Assembly: GCA_017557005.1 (NCBI GenBank)
Contig: JAFZFZ010000103.1
Span: 1 to 64,000, forward strand
Reading direction: 5' to 3'
Source: Bacteroidaceae bacterium
Lineage (GTDB): Bacteria > Bacteroidota > Bacteroidia > Bacteroidales > Bacteroidaceae
Length of the DNA: 64,000 bases
How positions within the stretch are numbered: the stretch's first letter is position 1; every line of letters begins with the position of its first letter. Shown piece after piece: positions 35,587 to 44,474 of this stretch. The notes under the pieces were generated by a model that had not been told where the DNA came from, searched no databases, and was given only the letters and a program-made list of their open reading frames with translations. The translations under genes were made by a program, and so were the position numbers.

Positions 35587-36165
35587 ATGCCTTCCTTAGA
35601 GCGACATCCTCTGAAACCATTCCTGCCGAGCAACGCCAAAGTGCTGATGCTCGGCAGTTTTCCTCCCCAGCAGAAACGTTGGAGCATGGACTTCTTTTAC
35701 CCCAACTTTCAAAATGACATGTGGCGCATTATGGGATTAATATTCTTTGCTGACAAAAATATTTTTATTGATAGCAAGAATAAAAGCTTCCACAAAGAAG
35801 ACATTATCCGTTTTTTACAAGAGACAGGTATTGCCTTATACGACACAGCAGAAGCCGTATATAGACTACGCGACAACGCCTCTGACAACTTTCTCGAAAT
35901 TGCCCAATCCACCGACATTGAAAGGCTAATTAAAGAAATGCCTCTATGCAAGGCTATAGCTACTACCGGAGAAAAGGCTACCAGCGAAATCATATCACAC
36001 TATCACGCAGAGAAGCCCAAGATTGGCGAATACACCTCCATCAGCATCGCCAATCAGGAGCTGCGTCTTTATCGAATGCCTTCCACCTCACGAGCGTATC
36101 CGCTTGCCCTCGACAAGAAAGCAATATACTACCATGAGATGTTTACAGAGTTGGGCATAATCTAG
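35587..36165 (+). CDS. Uracil-DNA glycosylase superfamily protein
   Basis: A 192-residue protein of the UDG fold. The N-terminal motif MLGSFPP precedes a conserved FFYPNFQNDMWRIMG segment, and the C-terminal motif is RMPSTSRAYPL, the usual intercalation/His-site region in modified form. This resembles Mug-like or family-10 hypothetical glycosylases of Bacteroidales. It probably removes damaged or mismatched bases; specificity is not predictable. It follows the preceding gene by 7 bases. Confidence 0.75.
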   Translation: MPSLERHPLKPFLPSNAKVLMLGSFPPQQKRWSMDFFYPNFQNDMWRIMGLIFFADKNIFIDSKNKSFHKEDIIRFLQETGIALYDTAEAVYRLRDNASDNFLEIAQSTDIERLIKEMPLCKAIATTGEKATSEIISHYHAEKPKIGEYTSISIANQELRLYRMPSTSRAYPLALDKKAIYYHEMFTELGII

Positions 36166-36269
36166 CCCATGCACCACACTAATCCTACTTAGAGTGCGTA
36201 AAAACGCTTTTTTTCGACACTATCCCCTCATTTTTCGACAAAAGAATTTTATATTTATAAAAAAAAAGC

Positions 36270-36277
36270 TACATTTG
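36270..36277 (+). promoter_or_regulatory. -7 box of the coiled-coil-zapA genes
   Basis: TACATTTG, 19 bases before the ATG at 36296. Confidence 0.5.
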
Positions 36278-36295
36278 TAACGAAGTTTGGTTAAG

Positions 36296-36592
36296 ATGAC
36301 GACAGTAGATGAATTTGCAATCGAAAAACTAGAGTCAAAACTAGACAGACTCATGGAAGCGTGTACACAATTGATAAAAGAAAATCAGCAATTGCGTACG
36401 ACAATAGCCCAGCAGTCCGTAGAGTTAGACGAGTTACACAAGCAACAAGCACTATTGACTCAATCCTACACCGACCTCAAACTAGCTAAGGCTATCAGCA
36501 TAGAGGACCTTGATATCCAAAGTGCACAAAAACGATTGTCGAAGTTAGTGCGTGAAGTGGAACAGTGCATAGCACTACTCAATGCAATATAG
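36296..36592 (+). CDS. Small coiled-coil protein upstream of zapA (ZapB-like)
   Basis: A 98-residue protein, nearly all coiled coil (heptads in EKLESKLDRLMEACTQLIKE and further), rich in Gln. Its size and its place 16 bases before zapA suggest a cell-division accessory comparable to ZapB, which links ZapA-FtsZ to the chromosome. Homology to ZapB itself is not evident by eye. The frame opens with TTG at 36287, but ATG 36296 is better placed. Confidence 0.65.
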   Translation: MTTVDEFAIEKLESKLDRLMEACTQLIKENQQLRTTIAQQSVELDELHKQQALLTQSYTDLKLAKAISIEDLDIQSAQKRLSKLVREVEQCIALLNAI

Positions 36593-36608
36593 CAAAAGAA
36601 GGCACGCT

Positions 36609-36917
36609 ATGACACCGACCAACCAACTAAGAATAAAGGTGAATATTGCCGGATTCACATTCTTCTTAAACATTGACCCAAAAGAAGAAGAAGCTATCCG
36701 TAAGGCAGTAAAGCACATTGATGATAAGTTGAACGTGTATCGAGAACATTTTCCGGGCCAAACTACCGAGAAATACCTCGCCATTATAGCCCTCCACATT
36801 GGAGTGTTGTACCAACAAGAGAAAATGCGTACCGACACACGTCCCTACCAAGAGAAGTTCGAAGAACTTGGCAAAAAGCTTGACGAATACTTGGCAGAAA
36901 ACGGTTTGCACGCTTGA
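36609..36917 (+). CDS. zapA: Cell division protein ZapA
   Basis: A 102-residue protein with the ZapA pattern: an N-terminal beta-hairpin (LRIKVNIAGFTFFLNIDPKEE), then EEAIRKAVKHIDDKLNVYRE and a dimerising coiled coil. It binds and bundles FtsZ at midcell. The ATG at 36609 is chosen over the upstream in-frame start inside the preceding gene. Followed by a hairpin terminator and rny. Confidence 0.85.
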   Translation: MTPTNQLRIKVNIAGFTFFLNIDPKEEEAIRKAVKHIDDKLNVYREHFPGQTTEKYLAIIALHIGVLYQQEKMRTDTRPYQEKFEELGKKLDEYLAENGLHA

Positions 36918-36944
36918 CCTATTATCGCTATAAAATAGTATTAT

Positions 36945-37008
36945 CACGCACTACATTTACGCGAGGAACAAAAATTCTGCAGCGCGAGGTAGTGCGATTT
37001 TTTATTTA
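36945..37008 (+). terminator. Long hairpin terminator between zapA and rny
   Basis: CGCACTAC (36947-36954) pairs with GTAGTGCG (36989-36996), with an inner GC-rich segment, then ATTTTTTATTT. Confidence 0.75.
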
Positions 37009-37026
37009 AATTATAAGTAATAAACT

Positions 37027-38568
37027 ATGACAACGTTAATACCGGTAATTGTCGGAGCTGCAAGCCTCATTCTAGGCTCTGTACTCACTTACGTCATTGC
37101 TTTCTCCGGTGCAAGATCAAAGGCCAAACGCATACTTGACGAGGCAGAAGCGCAAGGTGAAGTAATGAAGAAAAACAAACTCCTCGAAGTAAAGGAAAAG
37201 TTTCTCAACAAAAAAGCCGAATTGGAGAAAGAAGTAGCGGCACGTAGCCAAAAACTCCAACAAGCAGAGAGCCGCATCAAACAACGCGAGATTCAGCTCA
37301 ACCAACAACAAAGCGAGAACCAACGTCGCAAGAACGAGATAGAAGCCATTAAAGCTAATCTCGACGAACAGCTACAAATTGTCGGCCAAAAGCAAGAAGA
37401 ACTTGACAATCTCCAAAAGCAAGAGCGCGAGCGCCTCGAGGCTATTGGAGGGCTCTCTGCCGAAGCTGCACGCGACCAACTCATTGACTCAATGAAGGAA
37501 GAGGCAAAGACACAAGCAGCCTCATACATCAACGAGATTATGGACGATGCAAAAATGACTGCCAACAAAGAAGCTAAACGCATCGTAATCCAATCAATCC
37601 AGCGTGTAGCTACAGAAACTGCCATTGAAAACTCCGTAACTGTTTTCCACATCGACTCAGATGAGATGAAAGGCCGTATCATTGGCCGCGAAGGACGTAA
37701 CATCCGCGCTCTTGAAGCAGCTACTGGTGTAGAAATCGTCGTTGATGACACCCCCGAAGCCATTGTCATTTCTGCGTTCGACCCCATACGTCGTGAGATT
37801 GCACGTTTGGCCCTCCACCAATTGGTTACCGACGGACGTATCCACCCCGCACGTATCGAGGAAGTAGTTGCTAAAGTAAAAAAGCAAGTTGAAGAGGAAG
37901 TTATCGAAACAGGTAAGCGCACAACAATAGACCTCGGTGTACATGGTTTACACCCCGAACTTATCCGCATCATCGGTAAGATGAAATATCGTTCTTCATA
38001 CGGACAAAACCTTCTGCAACATGCTCGCGAAACGGCCAATCTCTGCGCCGTTATGGCAGCCGAACTTGGCCTCAACCCAAAGAAGGCAAAACGTGCAGGT
38101 CTGCTACACGATATAGGTAAGGTCCCCGATGAAGAGAACGAACTACCACATGCTCTCTATGGTATGAAATTGGCTGAGAAATACAAAGAGAAGCCCGATA
38201 TTTGCAACGCTATTGGCGCACACCATGATGAGGTAGAAATGGAAAGTTTATTAGCCCCCATCGTACAAGTGTGCGACGCCATCTCAGGCGCTCGTCCTGG
38301 TGCACGACGAGAAATCGTAGAGGCCTACATGAAACGCCTTAACGACCTCGAGCAATTAGCTATGTCATACCCTGGCGTAACAAAGACCTATGCTATTCAA
38401 GCCGGTCGCGAGCTACGTGTCATCGTTGGAGCCGACAAGATTGACGACAAGACCACAGAGACTCTTTCAGCCGACATCGCCAAGAAGATACAGGACGAAA
38501 TGACTTATCCCGGACAGGTAAAAATTACAGTGATTCGCGAGACACGCGCTGTAAGTTACGCTCGCTAA
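37027..38568 (+). CDS. rny: Ribonuclease Y
   Basis: A 513-residue membrane-anchored endoribonuclease that starts mRNA decay. An N-terminal transmembrane helix (1-25) is followed by a long coiled coil (30-190), a KH domain ([21 protein letters not shown]) and an HD domain with the metal site in GLLHDIGKV and AHHDEV. The C-terminus ends [19 protein letters not shown], as usual for the family. It has its own terminator. Confidence 0.96.
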   Translation: MTTLIPVIVGAASLILGSVLTYVIAFSGARSKAKRILDEAEAQGEVMKKNKLLEVKEKFLNKKAELEKEVAARSQKLQQAESRIKQREIQLNQQQSENQRRKNEIEAIKANLDEQLQIVGQKQEELDNLQKQERERLEAIGGLSAEAARDQLIDSMKEEAKTQAASYINEIMDDAKMTANKEAKRIVIQSIQRVATETAIENSVTVFHIDSDEMKGRIIGREGRNIRALEAATGVEIVVDDTPEAIVISAFDPIRREIARLALHQLVTDGRIHPARIEEVVAKVKKQVEEEVIETGKRTTIDLGVHGLHPELIRIIGKMKYRSSYGQNLLQHARETANLCAVMAAELGLNPKKAKRAGLLHDIGKVPDEENELPHALYGMKLAEKYKEKPDICNAIGAHHDEVEMESLLAPIVQVCDAISGARPGARREIVEAYMKRLNDLEQLAMSYPGVTKTYAIQAGRELRVIVGADKIDDKTTETLSADIAKKIQDEMTYPGQVKITVIRETRAVSYAR

Positions 38569-38597
38569 CACTTTTTTCAGAAGAATAAAAATCACGG

Positions 38598-38635
38598 CAA
38601 GGGCAATGCATTAGAAGCATTGCCCTTGTTATTTC
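38598..38635 (+). terminator. rny terminator
   Basis: A 12-bp perfect stem, CAAGGGCAATGC (38598-38609) with GCATTGCCCTTG (38617-38628), then TTATTT. Confidence 0.9.
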
Positions 38636-38703
38636 ATCGACAAAAGAACTTAAAAAACTTTTAAAAATAATGATTCAATGATGAGCGTTTGCCAATTTAT
38701 TAT

Positions 38704-38711
38704 TAACTTTG
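38704..38711 (+). promoter_or_regulatory. -7 box of ssrA
   Basis: TAACTTTG, 15 bases before the tmRNA 5-prime end. Confidence 0.55.
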
Positions 38712-38725
38712 CGCCACATATCATT

Positions 38726-39121
38726 GGGGTTGACTGGATTTGACAGCGAGCCGAGATGGTGTGTAAGCATGCAGTGCGTTGCTTGGTTAGCACTTAAATA
38801 TCAATCATGCAAAGAATTAATTGGCGAAAACACTTACGCTCTCGCTGCTTAATCGAAGTACAGTAGATAAGCTTTATTTCGGCACAAGGTGCTGAAACGA
38901 GACATCACCCGAACGCTGTTTTTCCGAAGCTCGTCGATATGGTGGTGCAGCAAAATCGGAGATAGCTATTGGCGGCCTCGCGTCATAGGCGAAGTTTTAG
39001 AGGATAAGGTGCAAGTTGGTGGCTTTGGTCTTGCTTGCACACGAAAATGAAGGCAAAGATAAGCATGTAGAAAGCACATGATTTCCTCGTTTGGACGAGG
39101 GTTCGATTCCCTCCAGCTCCA
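38726..39121 (+). ncRNA. ssrA: tmRNA
   Basis: 396 bases. The 5-prime end GGGGTTGACTGGATTTGACA pairs with the 3-prime acceptor CAGCTCC; the T-arm GGTTCGATTCC is intact. The tag reading frame, GGC to GCT (38823-38849) then TAA (38850-38852), encodes GENTYALAA. It rescues stalled ribosomes with SmpB and marks the products for proteolysis. CCA is not encoded (ACA follows). Confidence 0.96.
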
Positions 39122-39125
39122 CACA

Positions 39126-39165
39126 AAAGCATATCCTTAGCTTAGGGTATGCTTTTTATTTTTAT
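39126..39165 (+). terminator. ssrA terminator
   Basis: AAAGCATATCC (39126-39136) pairs with GGGTATGCTTT (39145-39155), then TTATTTTTATT. Confidence 0.85.
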
Positions 39166-39201
39166 TATCCCAAAATCGAACAATATTACAACTGATTGTA
39201 G

Positions 39202-39209
39202 TATCTTTG
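39202..39209 (+). promoter_or_regulatory. -7 box immediately before the gene at 39214
   Basis: TATCTTTG ends 4 bases before the ATG. Transcription would start at or next to the initiation codon. Confidence 0.5.
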
Positions 39210-39213
39210 TCAC

Positions 39214-42171
39214 ATGATAAGCAAAAAACTAATATACCTCATAGCCATTCTTCTTGGCAGCCTGACTCTGAACGCATCGGCACAATCACAGCACAAGGTA
39301 GTAGAAAAACGCTTGAAAGAGTATTTCCGCACCTATGAGTCTGCCGATGTACAAATAGGCACTTGCAAACTCGTACGTTTTCAACTCAATCCCCAGAAGC
39401 GCACACTCACGATCTATGCGAATGCAAATTTTGGATACCAGCCTTTTCGCACCGAGACAACCCAACAGATTTACAGCGAGCTACGAAATATATTACCCGG
39501 TCCTGTCAACTACTACAACATCACCATACTCGTAGGCGACAAGAGCATTGATGACCTCATCCCCAATCTCTACCGTAAAGTAAAAGACGATACTCGCCTT
39601 TGGGGAAAGACCTCACACCAAGGTATGCCCTGGGTAAGCAACGTCTCTCTCCCCTACCGCATCACCGAGGGGCTACAAGGACGTCACCTTGCCGTCACAC
39701 CCAGCCATGGCCGATACTATAAAAACGACGAGCAGCGATGGAAATGGCAACGTCCATCACTCTATTGTACTCGAGAGGATCTACTATCACAGTCCTTCGT
39801 AGTACCCTACCTCACCCCTATGCTCGAAAATGCCGGAGCCATAGTCTTCAGTGCCCGTGAGCGCGACCGTCAGCCATTCGACATCATCATCGACAATGAC
39901 AATGACCACCAGGACTGTGGACTATACATCGAAGAAGGACACCGCAAAACACAATGGAGCAATGATACAATAGGATTCGCTATCCCCAAACAAGCTTTAC
40001 GCATAGGCGACAACCCCTTCACAATGGGTACGAGTCGCATCATGCACACTGCCACCCATGAAAAAGAGAGCGAAGGAGCCGTCCTATGGGTCCCCGACAT
40101 CCCCACGGATGGAGAATATGCCATATATACCTGCTACCAATCATATCCATCAAGCATCCCTGACGCCGAGTATCTCATCATGCACTCAGGCGGCACCACT
40201 CGCATGAACGTGAACCAACAGATGGGCGGTGGCACATGGGTATACCTTGGCACCTACCATTTCACTGCAGGCCAACACTCGCACCAGATGGTAGTACTTA
40301 CCAATCACAGTTCACACACAGGCGTCATCAGCGCCGATGCCGTACGCTTTGGCGGTGGCCAAGCCATCATAAATCGAGCAGCTAGCGACACCACACATAC
40401 CAGCCAACTACCCCGATACTATGAAGGAGCACGCTACCAAGGACAATGGGCTGGCTTTCCCGTCGAACGATATGCCAATTACCAAGGAGAAAAGGACTAT
40501 GCAGAAGATATCAATAGTCGTTCACTCATGACTAACTATCTATTGGGAGGTTCAGCCTATTGCCCCGATAGTACAGGCCTGCGCGTCCCCATCGAACTAT
40601 TCCTTGGACTCCACACCGATGCAGGTATTCGCGAAGACGACACCACTATAGGCTGCTTGGGCATCTATACCACCGACTACAACAATAAGCGTTTAGGCAA
40701 CCCTGCGCTCTCTCGCTATGCCTCACGAGACCTTACCGACATCGTACAGACACACATCACAGAAGATATTAATCGCGCCCTCTCACCCACACTTCCGCAA
40801 GGACATTTCACCCGACGCAGCATGTGGGACCGCAACTACAGTGAGTCGCGCCTACCCGACGTGCCCTCTACCATCATCGAGCTCCTTTCGCATCAGAACT
40901 TTGCCGATATGCGTTTGGCCCATGATCCCCACTTCAAGTTCATCGCCTCTCGTGCAATATATAAAGGTATACTACGCTATACGGCCGAGATGCATGGAAG
41001 CACCAAGTACACCATCCAACCCCTACCAGTACATGCTTTTGCCATCAACTTCACGGGCGACAACAAGGTAAGACTTTCATGGCGTGCCACGAAGGACACA
41101 AACGAGCCATCCTCTCTCCCCGAGGGCTATATCCTCTACACACGTATTGACGACAAAGGTTGGGACAACGGACAATACATCAACTCTACCGCCTGCGAGG
41201 TTACCCTCAATACCGACCATCTCTATAGTTTCCGTATCACGGCCGTCAACAAAGGCGGCGAAAGTTTCCCGTCCGAAGTCCTCTCAGCCCACTTTGCGAC
41301 CAATGCTAAGGGAAAAGTATTAGTCGTGAATGGATTCCAACGCATCGATGGTCCCATCACCATCAATACCGACGAACATGCAGGTTTCGATCTCCTAACC
41401 GACCCAGGTATTCCCTACATAGGTACTACTGCCTATAGCGGATTACAACATGAATTCGATCGTTCCCAAGCGAGCCAACACGACGAGGCACTCCAATTAG
41501 GTGCCAGTGGTGAAGAGCTGGATGCCAGCTACATGGCCGGCAACACCATGGACTATGCTTCTATCCATGGCAATGCAATCAAAAATGCGGGCTATAGTTT
41601 TGTATCATGCAGCCGCCAAGCATTTGAAGACGGAACCGTGAAACCCAACAATTTTGATGTGGTGGACATCTACTTAGGAGCACAGTTCGAACGTGGCGAT
41701 TCCCCTATCGCACGTCCCTCCTACTACAATATTAGTCCCGCTATGCACACCATTCTTTCCGCATTCACCACGCAGGGAGGTGCTCTTATGGTTAGCGGTT
41801 CATACCTCGGCGAAGAAAGCCTCTCCGTGCCATCTGCCAAAGCATTGCTAAGCCAAGTCATGCACGCCAACTACAACGGCGCCATTAGCGATTGGAGTGA
41901 GCAAAGCATCAGCGCCCTTGGCACGACTCTTGAGATTCCTCGTTGGATCAATCCCGAACAATACCCGGTGGTACATCCTGAGGTATTTACCCCTCTAGAC
42001 GGAGCCTTTACCCCCTTCGTCTACGAGTACAGTCGGTACAGTGCTGCCGTAGCGTATGTAGGCAACTATCGTTCCATACTCCTTGGATTCCCATTCGAGG
42101 CTATACGTAGCAGTGCCGATCGCGACCTTGTCATGGCCTCATTGCTCGAGTTCCTAATAAAAAAGGATTAA
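39214..42171 (+). CDS. Large secreted protein with golvesin-like and Fn3 domains
   Basis: A 985-residue protein with a signal peptide (1-23). Residues 25-120 form an N-terminal domain of unknown kind. About 165-420 contain ITPSHGRYY-like and SARERDRQPFDIIIDNDNDH segments with an embedded golvesin C-terminal-like beta-sandwich (VPDIPTDGEYAIYTCYQSYPSS ... VISADAVRFGGG). About 480-640 contain ELFLGLHTDAG and the SxxPDVPSTIIELLSH region, reminiscent of an N-acetylmuramoyl-amidase fold. About 660-740 form an Fn3 domain, followed by a GATase-like C-terminal domain. Relatives are often labelled xanthan lyase or amidase; the substrate is uncertain. The transcript looks leaderless. Confidence 0.6.
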   Translation: MISKKLIYLIAILLGSLTLNASAQSQHKVVEKRLKEYFRTYESADVQIGTCKLVRFQLNPQKRTLTIYANANFGYQPFRTETTQQIYSELRNILPGPVNYYNITILVGDKSIDDLIPNLYRKVKDDTRLWGKTSHQGMPWVSNVSLPYRITEGLQGRHLAVTPSHGRYYKNDEQRWKWQRPSLYCTREDLLSQSFVVPYLTPMLENAGAIVFSARERDRQPFDIIIDNDNDHQDCGLYIEEGHRKTQWSNDTIGFAIPKQALRIGDNPFTMGTSRIMHTATHEKESEGAVLWVPDIPTDGEYAIYTCYQSYPSSIPDAEYLIMHSGGTTRMNVNQQMGGGTWVYLGTYHFTAGQHSHQMVVLTNHSSHTGVISADAVRFGGGQAIINRAASDTTHTSQLPRYYEGARYQGQWAGFPVERYANYQGEKDYAEDINSRSLMTNYLLGGSAYCPDSTGLRVPIELFLGLHTDAGIREDDTTIGCLGIYTTDYNNKRLGNPALSRYASRDLTDIVQTHITEDINRALSPTLPQGHFTRRSMWDRNYSESRLPDVPSTIIELLSHQNFADMRLAHDPHFKFIASRAIYKGILRYTAEMHGSTKYTIQPLPVHAFAINFTGDNKVRLSWRATKDTNEPSSLPEGYILYTRIDDKGWDNGQYINSTACEVTLNTDHLYSFRITAVNKGGESFPSEVLSAHFATNAKGKVLVVNGFQRIDGPITINTDEHAGFDLLTDPGIPYIGTTAYSGLQHEFDRSQASQHDEALQLGASGEELDASYMAGNTMDYASIHGNAIKNAGYSFVSCSRQAFEDGTVKPNNFDVVDIYLGAQFERGDSPIARPSYYNISPAMHTILSAFTTQGGALMVSGSYLGEESLSVPSAKALLSQVMHANYNGAISDWSEQSISALGTTLEIPRWINPEQYPVVHPEVFTPLDGAFTPFVYEYSRYSAAVAYVGNYRSILLGFPFEAIRSSADRDLVMASLLEFLIKKD

Positions 42172-42217
42172 TCCCCCACGCCATTCAGCTATGCAGACTT
42201 ATATATAGCAAACCTCA

Positions 42218-42265
42218 GAAATGCCCAATTAAATTTGGCTTTTCGTTCGGCTTGCACTAACTTTG
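42218..42265 (+). promoter_or_regulatory. Promoter-hairpin repeat module upstream of porD
   Basis: A dyad pairs 42218-42230 with 42233-42244 (10 of 12 pairs), overlapping TTTG (42234-42237), then a 20-base spacer and TAACTTTG (42258-42265). Only the dyad-promoter half of the module is present. Confidence 0.65.
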
Positions 42266-42275
42266 TACAGACATT

Positions 42276-43178
42276 ATGAAAAAAACAGCCATTTACATAG
42301 CAAGCATTATTACCTTATGCGTCCTTAGTTTGCGTGCACAGGCACAAGAACTTGAGGCTAAGGTTGTAGTGAATCATTCGAAGATACAAGGCACCAACAC
42401 ATCAGTGTTTACAACCCTACAGGAGGCCATGACTGAGTTTATCAACACACGCAAGTGGACCAATGCCCAATACACCCAACGCGAACGTATCGCATGCAGT
42501 TTCAACCTCATCGTTAATGAATACAGCGACGATGGTCGCTTTGGATGCAGCCTCATGGTACAGGCCAACCGCCCTGTCTACAATGCTTCGTACAACACCA
42601 CCGTATTCAACTTTAATGACAATGCGGTAGACTTCAATTACATCGAGCACGACAAACTCGAATTTTCTGATGAAATCATCGACAACAACCTCACTGCAGT
42701 ATTGGCCTATTATGCCTACCTCATTATCGGACTCGATATGGAAACTTTTGCTCTCAAAGGAGGTACTGAAATACTACAAAAGGCCGAGAATGTAGTCAAC
42801 AACGCACAAATGATGAGCGAAGATGGTTGGAAAGCCTTCGGAGACAGCAAGAATCGCCATGCTTTGGTCAATGACTACATGAACGGAGCCCTGGAACCCT
42901 ATCGTCAACTCGTCTATGACTACCACCGCAAAGGGCTCGACGAGATGGCCCAAAATGCTGAACGTGGACGTAGCAACATCACTGTTGCACTTGCTCTACT
43001 CGAGAAGGCCAAGCAAGACAAACCTATGTCAGTACTTCCACAACTCTTTACAGAGATTAAAAAAGACGAATTGCTCAACATCTATAGCAAAGGAACAACC
43101 AAAGAAAAAGAGGAAATTATCCGTATTCTCAGTTTGGTTAACCCATCACTTACAAGCGATTGGGAAAAGATTAAATAA
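42276..43178 (+). CDS. porD: PorD-like protein (DUF4835)
   Basis: A 300-residue exported protein (signal peptide MKKTAIYIASIITLCVLSLRA) of the DUF4835 family. Landmarks are LEAKVVVNHSKIQGTN, FINTRKWTNAQYTQRERIACSFNLIVNEY and AYYAYLIIGLDMETFALKGG. PorD is linked to the type IX secretion system in Bacteroidota, although it occurs also in species without the full system. No other T9SS genes lie in the window. It starts 11 bases after a repeat-module promoter. Confidence 0.85.
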   Translation: MKKTAIYIASIITLCVLSLRAQAQELEAKVVVNHSKIQGTNTSVFTTLQEAMTEFINTRKWTNAQYTQRERIACSFNLIVNEYSDDGRFGCSLMVQANRPVYNASYNTTVFNFNDNAVDFNYIEHDKLEFSDEIIDNNLTAVLAYYAYLIIGLDMETFALKGGTEILQKAENVVNNAQMMSEDGWKAFGDSKNRHALVNDYMNGALEPYRQLVYDYHRKGLDEMAQNAERGRSNITVALALLEKAKQDKPMSVLPQLFTEIKKDELLNIYSKGTTKEKEEIIRILSLVNPSLTSDWEKIK

Positions 43179-43184
43179 TAAGCA

Positions 43185-43216
43185 TTTGGTGTATTCCCTT
43201 GTTTTCCCTACCTTTG
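43185..43216 (+). promoter_or_regulatory. Promoter of the DUF2147 gene
   Basis: TTTG (43185-43188), 20-base spacer, TACCTTTG (43209-43216); ATG at 43250. Confidence 0.7.
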
Positions 43217-43249
43217 TCGAGAATTAACTTAAAACCAACAACAAAAAAA

Positions 43250-43675
43250 ATGAAAAGATTAAGCATCTGCATGATGTTCATGCTCGCTGCCATCTGCACA
43301 GCAATGGCACAGGACGTAGTAGGAAAATGGAAGCTTGAAGATGGCTCTGCCATCGTAGAGGTGTATCGCGCTGGCGATGTATTCAATGGAAAAATTGTAT
43401 GGCTGCAGAACCCCACTGAAGCCGATGGCTCACCTGCCGTTGACGACAAGAATCCCGACAGCAAGTTACGTTCACGTAAACTTATCGGGCTCAACATGCT
43501 CAGTAACCTCAAGAAGACTGGCGACGAGTATAGCGGTGGTAGCATCTACGATCCGGGAAATGGCAAGACTTATAATTGTTCTATGAAAGTCGAAGGCGAT
43601 GTACTCAAGGTACGCGGTTCACTTGACAAGCGGGGACTGTTAGGACGCACCATGGACTGGTTCCGAGTAAAGTAA
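43250..43675 (+). CDS. DUF2147 exported protein
   Basis: A 141-residue protein with a signal peptide (MKRLSICMMFMLAAICTAMAQ) and a lipocalin-like beta-barrel: VGKWKLEDGSAIVEVYR, FNGKIVWLQNP, LIGLNMLSNLKKTGDEYSGG and DPGNGKTYNCSMKVEGDVLKVRG. DUF2147 proteins are periplasmic and of unknown function. The frame opens earlier (43199), but the ATG at 43250 begins the signal peptide. A terminator hairpin follows. Confidence 0.88.
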   Translation: MKRLSICMMFMLAAICTAMAQDVVGKWKLEDGSAIVEVYRAGDVFNGKIVWLQNPTEADGSPAVDDKNPDSKLRSRKLIGLNMLSNLKKTGDEYSGGSIYDPGNGKTYNCSMKVEGDVLKVRGSLDKRGLLGRTMDWFRVK

Positions 43676-43693
43676 CCCATCACACAATATCAC

Positions 43694-43733
43694 AAGCGGG
43701 GACATGTCAGCCGACATGCCCTCGCTTTTTATT
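43694..43733 (+). terminator. Terminator of the DUF2147 gene
   Basis: AAGCGGGGACATGTC (43694-43708) pairs with GACATGCCCTCGCTT (43713-43727), with one bulge each side, then TTTTTATT. Confidence 0.75.
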
Positions 43734-43749
43734 ATAATGCCAAGATTGA

Positions 43750-44451
43750 TTATTGCCTATCTTCAACGTCCCCCACACCAAGGTCTGTATTACCGATAAG
43801 CACTTCTACCCCCTCTGCATCACATAAGGTAGGATACACCTCCTCTACAAACCACGAGGCCAACGCCTCGTCACGCCGCAGAGAAGTTCCATTATTACAA
43901 AAAAGATTGATGCTAAAGTACTCGAAATGTTTGCGTGCCGCATCAATATCGGTCAATATACGTTCACGCGTCTCCCCCTCGGTACAGCACAGCAGGCACA
44001 CACCTTGAAAATAACGCGCCACATCAACTGTAGTCACCTCTGCTGGCACCCCTTTCTTCCATTGCGAACGCAGAGTCCCATCAAAGGTCTCTATTCCACA
44101 ACGAAACTTCACCTCCACACCCTCAAACAAAGATGCGAACTGAGCTAAACGATGCCGATACATATAGTGTGCTTCAAACCACAGAGTATGTATATTCCGC
44201 TCACGCACCACACGACGAATCAATTCTACCGTCTGCGCATCTAGTTCGAGTGCAGACCCCGAGTTGATTACATCTAGCACCCCATACACACCCGTCACCT
44301 GCTCCAACACAGGTCGATTCACCGCATAGGGGTCACCACTCACATCATCATGATAATCGCAAAAGGTACACTGCCTCCAACGACACCCCGTCCCCTGCAG
44401 CAGCACAAACTCGCGTGGCAGCTTTGTGTGAATAAGCGAATAGCGTTGCAT
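43750..44451 (-). CDS. Radical SAM protein with CX4CX2C cluster motif, next to yhhQ
   Basis: A 233-residue protein. The expected iron-sulfur motif is Cys23-x4-Cys28-x2-Cys31 (TGCRWRQCTFCDYHDD), one residue longer than the canonical CX3CX2C. Downstream are INSGSALEL, ECxxRxR-like FRCGIETFDG and GxxGE-like stretches of a small radical SAM barrel. It lies 23 bases after yhhQ on the same strand. Because radical SAM lyases (QueL) act in queuine salvage in other gut bacteria together with YhhQ transporters, a role in queuosine recycling is plausible but unproven. Confidence 0.72.
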   Translation of the reverse strand: MQRYSLIHTKLPREFVLLQGTGCRWRQCTFCDYHDDVSGDPYAVNRPVLEQVTGVYGVLDVINSGSALELDAQTVELIRRVVRERNIHTLWFEAHYMYRHRLAQFASLFEGVEVKFRCGIETFDGTLRSQWKKGVPAEVTTVDVARYFQGVCLLCCTEGETRERILTDIDAARKHFEYFSINLFCNNGTSLRRDEALASWFVEEVYPTLCDAEGVEVLIGNTDLGVGDVEDRQ

Positions 44452-44474
44452 ATAACACTACCTTAATGATGACG

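Noticed and set aside
36918..37026. 6S RNA next to zapA, as in enterobacteria
   Set aside because: The gap is only 109 bases and is explained by a hairpin terminator; a 6S RNA needs about 180 bases.
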